From assembly GCA_963742035.1 (NCBI GenBank), contig CAVUKH010000001.1:620001-684000 (forward strand): DNA of 64,000 bases. The letters are read 5' to 3'. The notes beneath the pieces were generated by a model, which did not search any database, had not been told where the DNA came from, and saw nothing but the letters and a program-made list of their open reading frames with translations. Every line of letters starts with the position of its first letter. The first letter of the stretch is position 1. Positions 24,913 to 33,242 of this stretch are shown in pieces. The stretch comes from Bog-473 sp963742035 (lineage in GTDB: Bacteria; Actinomycetota; Acidimicrobiia; Acidimicrobiales; RAAP-2). A program made the translations under genes and the position numbers.

Positions 24913-26322
24913 TCAGCCGCCGGGCTGCTCGCACACCTTGAGCATCTGGGTCATGCCGTCTTCGATCCCACCGGCCAGAATGTCGATGTCCGCCGTCGAG
25001 TCGTAGTCACCGGTGATCCCGAAGTTGACCTCGCCGTCGTAGGAGAAGATGGCGATGCCCAGCCGCATCTGACCGCCGAGCGGCACGTAGGGGAAGGCTC
25101 GGATCATCCGTCGGCCCACGGCGTACAGGGGGAATTGCGGTCCGGGCACGTTCGTGGTGACCGTGTTCACGTTGCGCTGACCGGCCCTGGTGGCCAGACG
25201 CATGCCGAGGGCGAGGAGCATGGGGGGCGCGAAGCCGGACATGGAGGTGAGCGCCTCGCCGGCCACCGCCTGGCTGGAGTCCTTGAGGTCCTTCATCTGC
25301 TCGGTGATGACATGGAGCCGCAGGGCCGGATCGTCGATGTCGACCGGGAGCTCGGCGAACATGGCCGAGACCTTGTTCTCGTAGGTGCCGTCGCCGACGG
25401 CCTTGCCCGACGAGTCGCGCGGCCGGACCGAGACGGGGACCAGCGTGCGCACCACGCGCTCGACGTCCTCGTCGCGTGACAACAAGAGCTCCCGGAAGCC
25501 GTTGGTGATGCTGGCGAGCACCACATCGTTGAACGTGCCACCGAGAGCCCTGCGCACCCGCTTGATGTCGTCGACCGACGTGGAGGCCCAGGCGTAGCGC
25601 CGATGGGGACCGAGGGGCCCGTTGAGGCTGGAGAGGGGGGTCGGCCGGACCAGGCCCCCGAGGGAGAACAGCCCGCCGGCCACGTCGAGCAGGTAGCCCG
25701 CCATCCGGCGCAGGGCCCGGGTCTGGGCCCGTGCCGCCCGCACCTGCTCATAGGGCGATTCCACGACGTTCTCCAGGGCGTCCAGGACGAGCTGGAGGCT
25801 GGACGGCTCCGGCTGCGGCGTCCACTGCGACGGTTCGGGGCGCACGGTATCCGGGCTCAGGTCCATGATCACGGCCAACAGATCCGTGCCGGAGATGCCG
25901 TCCACCAGCGCATGGTGTGTCTTGGCCAACATGGCCCACCGCCCGTCCTCGAGGCCCTCGACCACCCAGATCTCCCAGAGAGGCTTGGAACGGTCGAGCT
26001 GTTGCGCCATCACTCGCCCCACGAGCTTGCGCAGCTCGCTCTCTCCGCCGGGGGATGGAAGCGCGGTGTGGCGCAGGTGGTACTCAATGTTGAAATGCGG
26101 GTCGTCGACCCAGACCGGACGTCCCAGCTCGAATGGGACGAAGCGGACCTTCTGGCGGTACCGCGGCACCAGGTCCAGCTTGCCCTCCACCATGGCGACG
26201 ATCTCGCTGAAGAGGGGCGGGGGACCCTCGAAGATCGCCACCGAGGCGATGTGCATGTGCGACACGTGGTCCTCAATGTGGAGGAACGACGCATCGAGCG
26301 GGCTCAGGCGGTCAGGACTCAT
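24913..26322 (-). CDS. wax ester synthase/diacylglycerol acyltransferase (WS/DGAT)
   Basis: A 469-residue bifunctional acyltransferase making wax esters or triacylglycerol from acyl-CoA. It has the N-terminal RLSPLDASFLHIED block, catalytic HHALVDG at 136-142, a mid-protein NDVVLA motif, and a C-terminal NVPGPQFPLYAVG segment, all diagnostic. ATG 26322 follows GGAGGG. It suggests neutral-lipid storage, as in mycobacteria and Microthrix-type bacteria. A patatin-like lipase gene lies just upstream on the same strand. Confidence 0.92.
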   Translation of the reverse strand: MSPDRLSPLDASFLHIEDHVSHMHIASVAIFEGPPPLFSEIVAMVEGKLDLVPRYRQKVRFVPFELGRPVWVDDPHFNIEYHLRHTALPSPGGESELRKLVGRVMAQQLDRSKPLWEIWVVEGLEDGRWAMLAKTHHALVDGISGTDLLAVIMDLSPDTVRPEPSQWTPQPEPSSLQLVLDALENVVESPYEQVRAARAQTRALRRMAGYLLDVAGGLFSLGGLVRPTPLSSLNGPLGPHRRYAWASTSVDDIKRVRRALGGTFNDVVLASITNGFRELLLSRDEDVERVVRTLVPVSVRPRDSSGKAVGDGTYENKVSAMFAELPVDIDDPALRLHVITEQMKDLKDSSQAVAGEALTSMSGFAPPMLLALGMRLATRAGQRNVNTVTTNVPGPQFPLYAVGRRMIRAFPYVPLGGQMRLGIAIFSYDGEVNFGITGDYDSTADIDILAGGIEDGMTQMLKVCEQPGG

Positions 26323-26389
26323 GTCGACCCTCCCTTCACGGGCATCCCTTGCCGCGGAGCCTACCCCCGGACGGTGGGGCGCTCCCGGG

Positions 26390-27409
26390 TCAGCCCGCGC
26401 TCGCCGCGGCGAGCGGGCCGCCCAGCGATGCCAGCTCGGACTTGGCGAGAATCAGCTGTCTGGTTTCCTCGTAGGCCGCCGCAATGACCTGCGGGCCACG
26501 ATCCTCGGCCATGGCCCGCAATCCCATGGCGCGGCGCGATTCGGCGCCCGGCTCCAGGCTGATCACCACGAAGCCAGCCTCCTGCAGACGGGCGATCTCG
26601 CGCCCCATACGGCGATGCACGCTTCGCCGGAGCCAGCCGTCGGCTCCGTTGGCACTGCCGTGCGCCGCCGACATGGAGGAGATGACGACCACGACGTCCA
26701 GCGACTCGGACCGGAGGACGTCGGCATTCGTGGCCGAGTGCACACCCCCGTCGACGTACTCGGTGCCCCCGATGTCGACGGGCTGGAAGTAGCCGGGTAT
26801 GGCGCACGAGGCCAGGACGGCAGCGGCCAGCCGCGCCACCGGGGCACCTGTCCGGCCGAAGACGACCCGGGCGCCGTCCGAACGCCGGACGGTGCAGATC
26901 CGCAGGCCCTCGGGCCAGCGACGCCCAATGTGCTCGTCGAGTCCCTGGGCCCGCTCGGAGATGTCGACCTGACCCCTGGGCAGCAGTGTCATGGCGGCCA
27001 CGTCGGGCCGAAAGGCCAGGGGGCGCCGGAGGGCCCGCGTGATGAGCGCAGGGGAGGGCAGGTTCCACGGCCGGAACAGTGAGCCGACCGACGGGGTCGG
27101 AAGCGGTGCCCCGTCGTCCGGGAGGATACGTCGGAGGATGGCGCCGCCACGGCGTGACGTCGGCACCCCGTAGAGCGACGCCGCCAGGTCGGTGGCTGGC
27201 ACGCCGACCCGCAAGGCGGCACCGGTCACGGAACCGGCGGAGGTGCCGACGATGATGGTGGCCTGACGTGGGTCCCAGCCCGTCTCGCGCTCGAGGGCCG
27301 AGAGGACCCCGGCTTGGTAGGCCTGGCCGACGACGCCCCCGGCACCCAGCACGAGGCCGACCGAAGGGGCCTTCCGCCCCCCGAATCCCCCAGGGATCGC
27401 CGTCATCAC
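26390..27409 (-). CDS. patatin-like phospholipase family protein
   Basis: A 339-residue serine acylhydrolase. The oxyanion-hole motif GAGGVVG is at 22-28, the nucleophile S57 in GTSAGS, and the catalytic Asp D220 in YVDGGVHS. No signal peptide is seen, so it is probably cytoplasmic or peripheral. It precedes the WS/DGAT gene on the same strand by 67 bp, suggesting a joint role in lipid turnover; this is inference. Confidence 0.87.
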   Translation of the reverse strand: MMTAIPGGFGGRKAPSVGLVLGAGGVVGQAYQAGVLSALERETGWDPRQATIIVGTSAGSVTGAALRVGVPATDLAASLYGVPTSRRGGAILRRILPDDGAPLPTPSVGSLFRPWNLPSPALITRALRRPLAFRPDVAAMTLLPRGQVDISERAQGLDEHIGRRWPEGLRICTVRRSDGARVVFGRTGAPVARLAAAVLASCAIPGYFQPVDIGGTEYVDGGVHSATNADVLRSESLDVVVVISSMSAAHGSANGADGWLRRSVHRRMGREIARLQEAGFVVISLEPGAESRRAMGLRAMAEDRGPQVIAAAYEETRQLILAKSELASLGGPLAAASAG

Positions 27410-27495
27410 CCACCCTGTCTACCCGGCGGGGCAATTGTGTGCACCGGCCCGGCCCGCTCGTGGGCCATCAGGCCAGGTGAATGGGCATTGCGGCG

Positions 27496-28155
27496 TCAGG
27501 ACTCCAGGAAGCGGAGCACGGCCAGCACCCGGCGGTGGTCCTTCTCGGAGACCGGGAGATCGAGCTTGGCGAAGATGTTGGCCACGTGCTTCTCCACCGC
27601 CCCCTCGCTCACGACCAGTGCATTGGCGATGGCGGCGTTGGATCGGCCCTCGGCCATCAGGGAGAGGACCTCCCGCTCACGGGTGGTGAGGACGGAGAGG
27701 GAGTCCGTGCGCCGCGTGGCCCCGAGCAGCTGGGTCACGACTTCAGGGTCCAACGCGGTACCTCCGACGGCGACCCGTTCCAGGGCCTCGACGAAGTCGC
27801 TGACGTCGGCCACCCGGTCCTTCAGGAGGTAGCCGATCCCGGCGGCGTCGTCCGCCAACAGATCGGCGGCATAGCGGGTCTCGATGTACTGGGAGAACAG
27901 CAGGATGCCGAGCCCGTCGTGGCGGGCGCGCAGCTCCAGGGCCAGGCGAAGGCCCTCGTCGGTGAAGGTCGGCGGCATGCGGATGTCGATCACGGCCACG
28001 TCCGGCGGGTTCTGCGCCACCGAGCTGCGCAGCGCCGCCGGGTCCCCGACGGCGCCGGTGATGGTGAAGCCGCGGTCGACCAGGAGCTGCACGAGGCCGT
28101 CGCGCAGAATGGCGGAATCCTCGGCGATGGCGATGCGGAGCGTGCCGACCATCAC
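27496..28155 (-). CDS. NarL/LuxR-family response regulator
   Basis: A 219-residue regulator. The receiver has AEDSAILRDG and phosphoacceptor D57 (AVIDIRMPP). The C-terminal LuxR-type helix-turn-helix has LTTREREVLSLMAEGRSNAAIA and VSEGAVEKHVANIF. It is the cognate partner of the histidine kinase immediately upstream, whose stop overlaps this start (ATGA). It likely regulates its own ABC-exporter operon, as in BceR/LiaR-like systems; the target is inferred. Confidence 0.9.
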   Translation of the reverse strand: MMVGTLRIAIAEDSAILRDGLVQLLVDRGFTITGAVGDPAALRSSVAQNPPDVAVIDIRMPPTFTDEGLRLALELRARHDGLGILLFSQYIETRYAADLLADDAAGIGYLLKDRVADVSDFVEALERVAVGGTALDPEVVTQLLGATRRTDSLSVLTTREREVLSLMAEGRSNAAIANALVVSEGAVEKHVANIFAKLDLPVSEKDHRRVLAVLRFLES

Positions 28156-29552
28156 GGGGTGAGCGGGAGGTCGACGGTGACGACGGTGGGGCCACCGGAT
28201 GGGCTGACGAGGTAGAGCTGCCCGTCGACGGCGTGGACCCGGTCGGCCAGCCCAGCCAGGCCGCTCGAGGAGGATCCGACCGTGGTCAGCTGCGCCCCAC
28301 CGGTCCCGTCGTCCCGCACGACGAGGCGCAGCCAGGTTCCCTGTTGCGTGCAGAAGATCGACGCCCGTGAGGCCTGAGCGTGCTGCGCCACGTTGGCCAG
28401 GAGCTCTGCCACGCAGAAGTAGGCGATGGCCTCAATGGCGGGTGTCGGCCGCGTCTGCATGGTGACGGAGAGCTCGGTGGGCACTGCACTGCGCGCGGCC
28501 AACGTGGCCAGCGCGCCCTCCAAGCCGATGTCGAGTGCGGGGGGATGGATGCCGCGCGCAATGTCGCGCAGCTCGGCGATGGCCTCCTTGGCGCCCCTGT
28601 GCGCGGCGTCCACCAGTTCGCGCACCCGCTCGAGGTCGACGTGGTCGGGGTCGACTTCGAGCTTTTCCTTGGCCATGCCCAGGCGCATGGCGAGCGCCAC
28701 CAGTTGGGCCTGGGTGCCGTCGTGCAGGTCGCGTTCGATGCGTCGCAGCGTGGCGGCCGAGGCATCGACTGTCTGGGTCCTGGCCTGTTCGAGGGAGTGC
28801 ACGCGCGTCGCCATGGGATCGGGGCCGAGGAGGCCGCGGATCAGCAGGCGATCGACGTTGACGAAGCCCCGCATCACCCAGGGCGCGGCGAAGAAGAAGA
28901 TGGCGCCGAGGATGAAGACGCCCACGCTCTGGAGGAAGCCGATGGGGCCGAATCCGAACTCGCCCGCTGGAAAGAAGGCCCTCGCAAGACCCCACACCGG
29001 TGGGCCGCCGCCGTTCCGGCCGAAGAGCGGGTGGAGGAGGCAGGCGAACGCGTCCCACCACAGGCTGACCGCCACCAGGACGCCGAGGATCGACCACGGG
29101 ACCTTGAGGGCGAGGTAGCCCACGGCGCGCCAGGCCACGCGATCGCGCAAGCTCGACTGGAGCCAGCCCAGGAACCCGGGCCGCCCGGCGAAGGGTTGGG
29201 GGTCCTCCACCGTCTCACCGAGCATGCTGCGGGCCAGGCCGCGTTCGAACCCGCCGATGCCACGTGCGCTGCGGAGCGACAGCGCCAACACGGCGAGGCC
29301 GAAGAACGTGATCGCCAGGACGAGCCCGGCCGCCATGGTGAAGGAGACGAAGGCGAGACCGGCTCCAGCCAGCACCGAGCTCAGGAGGAAGAAGGCCAGC
29401 TCGGACCAGACCCGTTTCGTGAACGGCTCGTGCAGAACGTGGCGTGCCAGTTCCCTGGCCCGGGCGGCCTGTTGCTCGGTCATGGCGAACGACAGCTCGC
29501 GCCCGCGGATCCGCACCCGGACGCTGGAGTCGTCGGGCTGGTCCGGCGTCAC
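28152..29552 (-). CDS. sensor histidine kinase (HisKA_3 type)
   Basis: A 466-residue membrane kinase. After a cytoplasmic N-terminus there are several membrane segments (about 50-110 and 155-245) in a sensor domain of the actinobacterial type. The phosphoaccepting H277 follows in RRIERDLHDGTQAQLVALAMRL. A HATPase region has ELLANVAQHAQAS, VVRDDGTGGA and SGLAGLADRVHAV. It pairs with the LuxR-type regulator downstream and is coupled to the ABC permease upstream, so the exporter may sense or be controlled by the same signal. Confidence 0.9.
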   Translation of the reverse strand: MTPDQPDDSSVRVRIRGRELSFAMTEQQAARARELARHVLHEPFTKRVWSELAFFLLSSVLAGAGLAFVSFTMAAGLVLAITFFGLAVLALSLRSARGIGGFERGLARSMLGETVEDPQPFAGRPGFLGWLQSSLRDRVAWRAVGYLALKVPWSILGVLVAVSLWWDAFACLLHPLFGRNGGGPPVWGLARAFFPAGEFGFGPIGFLQSVGVFILGAIFFFAAPWVMRGFVNVDRLLIRGLLGPDPMATRVHSLEQARTQTVDASAATLRRIERDLHDGTQAQLVALAMRLGMAKEKLEVDPDHVDLERVRELVDAAHRGAKEAIAELRDIARGIHPPALDIGLEGALATLAARSAVPTELSVTMQTRPTPAIEAIAYFCVAELLANVAQHAQASRASIFCTQQGTWLRLVVRDDGTGGAQLTTVGSSSSGLAGLADRVHAVDGQLYLVSPSGGPTVVTVDLPLTP

Positions 29553-30373
29553 GCGTCCCGTCGGTTCAGCACCATGGCACCCAGGCCCAGCGATGTGGCG
29601 CAGTAGGCGAGCATGAGCACGACCCCGATTGTGGCCGAGAACGAGTCGGACTGCGGCACGACGGCGGCCACGGAGTTGGCGAAGATGAGCTCGGGGGCGT
29701 AACGGGCGGTGCTCTCCGAGACGGAGTGCAGCAAGACGGGGGCCAACATGGTGAAGCCCGCGAATACCGCAATGGCCCCGGCGGTATGGCGGATGACGGC
29801 GCCGAGGCCCAGCCCGAGCAGCGCAAAGAGGGCGAGAAACGCTCCTGACAGGGCCACCACCCGCGCCACGCCCGGTTGGCCCAGGGAGGCGGTCGGTGCG
29901 CCCCCCGAAAGTACGGCCTGGCCCTCGAAGAACGCGACGAAGCTGAGCACCTCACCGACGACCAGGGTGGCGAGCCCGACGACGGCGATCTTCGCAGTTA
30001 GCAGCACGCCGCGGCGTGGCATGGCGGCGAGGGAGGAGCGGATCGTCCCGGTGCCGTACTCGCCGCTGATGACCAGCACGCCGAGGACCCCGATGGCAAG
30101 GGAGGCGAGAGCAAGTCCCGCCATTGACTGATTGGTCGGATCGAACCCCTGGTACCACCCGGGGGGATGGTGCAGCGCGCCGTGCGTCGACAGAAAGGTG
30201 ACAAGCAGAGTGCCGAGCGCGGTGACGAGGAGCGTCCATCGGGTGGAACGAAGCGAGACGAGCTTGGTCCACTCGGCCCGCATGGCCTGGCGCAGTCCGG
30301 CGCGCCACCGACGGGCGCTGGCGGTGTCGGCGCCGCGGGCGGGGGTGACGGACGTGAGAGGGAGGGTGGTCAT
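29549..30373 (-). CDS. ABC-2 type transporter permease
   Basis: A 274-residue integral membrane protein with about six hydrophobic segments. The N-terminal cytoplasmic RQAMRAEWTKLVSLRSTRW is typical of ABC-2 exporter permeases, followed by VISGEYGTGTIRSSLAAMPRR. It partners the ATPase encoded 11 bp upstream. Its stop overlaps the histidine kinase start. The exported substrate is unknown; antibiotic peptide or lipid export is common for this operon type. Confidence 0.86.
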   Translation of the reverse strand: MTTLPLTSVTPARGADTASARRWRAGLRQAMRAEWTKLVSLRSTRWTLLVTALGTLLVTFLSTHGALHHPPGWYQGFDPTNQSMAGLALASLAIGVLGVLVISGEYGTGTIRSSLAAMPRRGVLLTAKIAVVGLATLVVGEVLSFVAFFEGQAVLSGGAPTASLGQPGVARVVALSGAFLALFALLGLGLGAVIRHTAGAIAVFAGFTMLAPVLLHSVSESTARYAPELIFANSVAAVVPQSDSFSATIGVVLMLAYCATSLGLGAMVLNRRDA

Positions 30374-30384
30374 GCGTGGTCCTT

Positions 30385-31329
30385 TCAGCGAACGGTCAGC
30401 GCGTCAGACGCCGCGACATGGTCCTCGGTGTGGGAGCGGTACTCGACCGATGTGCTGGTGAGCTCCATGAAGACGTCTTCGAGGGACGCGCGCAGGGGCG
30501 TGAGCTCGTGCACGGTGAGCGATTGATCGGCAGCCAGGTCTCCGACGGCCGAAGAGGACAATCCGGAGACCACAATGGCCCCGTCGTCCTGGACGCAGGG
30601 CCGGGCCCCCGCCCGCGAGAGCGCGACGACGAACCGCTGCGGCATCGGCGACACGATCCGGACGGTGTCGCTCCGGTGGTTCGACAGGAAGTCCTCGACG
30701 CTCGTGTCGGCGATCAACGTGCCCCGTCCGATGACGACGAGCCGATCGGCGGTGAGGGCCATCTCGTTGATGAGGTGGCTCGAGACCAGCACCGTCCGTC
30801 CCTCGCCGGCGAGGTCCCGCAACAGGTGGCGGACCCAGCGGATGCCTTCGGGGTCGAGGCCGTTGACCGGCTCATCGAAGAGCAGCACGCCGGGATCGCC
30901 GAGGAGCGCGCTGGCGATACCCAGCCGCTGGCCCATTCCCAACGAGAACTTGCCGGCTCGGCGGTCGGCCACCGCGGTGAGCCCGACGGTCTCGAGCACA
31001 GTGTCGACCCGCGCCGGCGGGATGTCGTTGGTCTGGGCGAGCCAGCGCAGGTGGTTCCGGGCACTGCGACCGGGGTGGAAAGCCTTGGCATCGAGCAGGG
31101 CACCCACCTCGCGCAGGGGCCACGACAGCTCGTCGTAGGCGTGGCCATTGACGAGTGCCGAACCGGCATCGGGTCGGTCGAGCCCGAGGACCATGCGCAT
31201 GGTGGTGGATTTCCCCGAACCGTTCGGCCCGAGGAAGCCGGTGACGACACCAGGAGGGACGGTGAAGCTGAGGTTGTCGACAGCTCGCGTCCTGCCGTAG
31301 CACTTCGTCAGCCCGTGGGTGACGATCAT
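30385..31329 (-). CDS. ABC transporter ATP-binding protein (exporter type)
   Basis: A 314-residue ATPase. Walker A GPNGSGKST is at about 34-42, the signature is the variant SLGMGQR, and Walker B is LLFDEPVNGLDPEG. The C-terminal extension of about 90 residues (ending DALTVR) is typical of BcrA/NatA-like ATPases. ATG 31329 has GGAAGGAG 5-7 nt upstream; the reading frame extends far upstream but is not coding there. It is the first gene of a four-gene ABC/two-component operon. Confidence 0.9.
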   Translation of the reverse strand: MIVTHGLTKCYGRTRAVDNLSFTVPPGVVTGFLGPNGSGKSTTMRMVLGLDRPDAGSALVNGHAYDELSWPLREVGALLDAKAFHPGRSARNHLRWLAQTNDIPPARVDTVLETVGLTAVADRRAGKFSLGMGQRLGIASALLGDPGVLLFDEPVNGLDPEGIRWVRHLLRDLAGEGRTVLVSSHLINEMALTADRLVVIGRGTLIADTSVEDFLSNHRSDTVRIVSPMPQRFVVALSRAGARPCVQDDGAIVVSGLSSSAVGDLAADQSLTVHELTPLRASLEDVFMELTSTSVEYRSHTEDHVAASDALTVR

Positions 31330-31484
31330 GGCTCTCCTTCCGCAACCGGGGCCGGGCTTTCCGCGCCACCTGTTTCCCAGCATGAGGGCATGGCGCCGCG
31401 CCGGGAATGCCGCTACCGGGCGTCCGGAACTGGGGCTAGCACCAGTCGTGGCAGCGCTTCGGAGCGCCGCACTGCCCGGAGGGC

Positions 31485-33242
31485 TCAGCGCGCTCCAGAG
31501 GCGGCCGGCGAGCCGGGCCATGCCGGGTAGGAGGGAGGCCGATCCGGCGCAACCGTGTAGGTGGTGACCGAGCCGGCCACCGTGAACATCGGGACGGGCC
31601 CGGACGGCACCGTGCCGGACTTGTAGCGGTGGCCGCCGTTGACGTAGCGCATCAACCCCGTGCCGTTGACGCCCTCCTCGTCGGGTCCCTTCGCCGTGGC
31701 GTCGTACCAGAGAAAGGTGTAGTCGGCCGGCGACGAGTAGCTCGGGCGCGGCGCCGCCCCCTGGTAGCCGTAGGCGTCGAGCGGCGTCGTCGGGCCACCC
31801 CCGGCCGGCGGGGCACGGAACAGCCCGGTGGCGAAGGTGTAAGGCGTGAGGTCGGGTCCGGCCAGTTGTACGCCCTCGAAGAACTGCTGCACCGGGGGGA
31901 TCAGCGCCGGGGCCGCCAGCGACGCGGGCGAGGTGTCCGCTCCGTACCACCAGCGGTACAGACGGTCTGCATCGCCGGCGCCGACGGGGACCGGGACGCC
32001 GAGGCTGGTCACCCCGAAGGCGTGGGCCCATTCGCTCTGGTCGTAGTAGCGCCCCAGCGCGGCGGTGTCGGTCAGGACGATGCCGGTGATGATCCATTCA
32101 GGGAAGTAGCCGATGGTGGCGGCTGCCTTGGTGAGGTAGATCGGCATGATGGGGTCACCGGCGAACACCACACTGGTGGCGCCGGAGGCCTTGAGTTTCT
32201 CGGCGATCGTGGCGGCCTGCGTGGGCAGGGTCGTCAGGTCGAGGGTGTACGAGAGCGTGGTCGGTGACGCCATGTTGACCTTGCCGGCCTCGAGCTTCTT
32301 CGTCAGCGACGCCGTGAGCTCGGCCGTGCCGGGTGCGGGCGGTTCCGACGTCTCGCTCACCACAATGAAGGAGCGCTTGCGCTGGTGGAAGGCGGGCTCG
32401 CCGGCCCAGACGGCGTCCTTCCCGTTCAGCTTGGCGATCAGATACCCCACCGTCTCGTAGAGCGAGGTGTCGGCGGTGGGGAGGTTGGCCCATTGGAACG
32501 GCGCGTTCTTCTGGATTTCGCCGTTGGTGGAGGAGTCACCGCACCCCATGCACAGGACGTGCAGCCGGGCCAACTCGTCCTGGTAGGCCGAGGTCTGTGC
32601 CGGCCCGCCGATGGAGGCGAACGCGTGGTCCTGTTGGGCCACCGTGATGGCGTCGGCATGGGCCGCCACCGGATCGGTGGCGGCGCCGGTGGCGTTGAAG
32701 ACGATGAGGTTCACGTGCCGCCCGTACATCTCGTAGAGGTGGTTGAACATCGCCACGAAGGACTGGTAGGTGGCCAGGGCCTGGGCCGGGGTTCCCGCCG
32801 CGCTCGAAATGGCAGAGGTCAGCCCGCCCGGCTGGGCCTGGTAATAGACGAGGTTGACGGTCGTGGCAGTCACGCCGCTCGACGTGGCGCCACCGTTGCT
32901 GGTGCCGACGGCGGGCACGGGCACACAGGGAGGGGAGTAGGCGGTCGGGATCTTGAGCCGGCCGGTCTGGTGGTCGCACTCGGTCCCCCAGTCGTAGGCG
33001 GCGGTCTTGCCGATTTTGGCTGCGGCGGCGTAGGTGAGCGGCACCGTCGCGTGCGCGATTTGGCTCCTGCTCCCCGTACCGGGTGCGCCGGCGGAGCTGG
33101 ACCCGTTGTTCTCGTGCACGGTGGCCGTGATGCCCGCCGCCACCAGTGCGGCCACAATGAGGACGACCGGGCCGGCACGCCGCAGCAGGCTCACGCTGGG
33201 CCAGGGCCGCACGGGCCGTGGGTCGGGATCGCGGTCGCTCAT
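31485..33242 (-). CDS. ABC transporter substrate-binding protein (branched-chain amino acid type)
   Basis: A 585-residue extracytoplasmic binding protein with an N-terminal membrane segment (about 24-42, GPVVLIVAALVAAGITATV). No lipobox cysteine is visible, so it may be a signal-anchored form. Type I periplasmic-binding (Leu/Ile/Val-like) features include VTATTVNLVYYQAQPGG, AIGGPAQTS-like strands and TSVVFAGDPIMPIYL. It is longer than usual for this family. Its start overlaps the stop of the MFS-ABC fusion (ATGA). It would deliver the ligand to the fused permease of this operon. Confidence 0.82.
   Translation of the reverse strand: MSDRDPDPRPVRPWPSVSLLRRAGPVVLIVAALVAAGITATVHENNGSSSAGAPGTGSRSQIAHATVPLTYAAAAKIGKTAAYDWGTECDHQTGRLKIPTAYSPPCVPVPAVGTSNGGATSSGVTATTVNLVYYQAQPGGLTSAISSAAGTPAQALATYQSFVAMFNHLYEMYGRHVNLIVFNATGAATDPVAAHADAITVAQQDHAFASIGGPAQTSAYQDELARLHVLCMGCGDSSTNGEIQKNAPFQWANLPTADTSLYETVGYLIAKLNGKDAVWAGEPAFHQRKRSFIVVSETSEPPAPGTAELTASLTKKLEAGKVNMASPTTLSYTLDLTTLPTQAATIAEKLKASGATSVVFAGDPIMPIYLTKAAATIGYFPEWIITGIVLTDTAALGRYYDQSEWAHAFGVTSLGVPVPVGAGDADRLYRWWYGADTSPASLAAPALIPPVQQFFEGVQLAGPDLTPYTFATGLFRAPPAGGGPTTPLDAYGYQGAAPRPSYSSPADYTFLWYDATAKGPDEEGVNGTGLMRYVNGGHRYKSGTVPSGPVPMFTVAGSVTTYTVAPDRPPSYPAWPGSPAASGAR

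Noticed and set aside
31330..32097. N-terminal extension of the ABC ATPase frame
   Set aside because: The frame runs upstream through the binding-protein gene with His/Arg-rich non-protein-like content; ATG 31329 with a good ribosome site is the true start.
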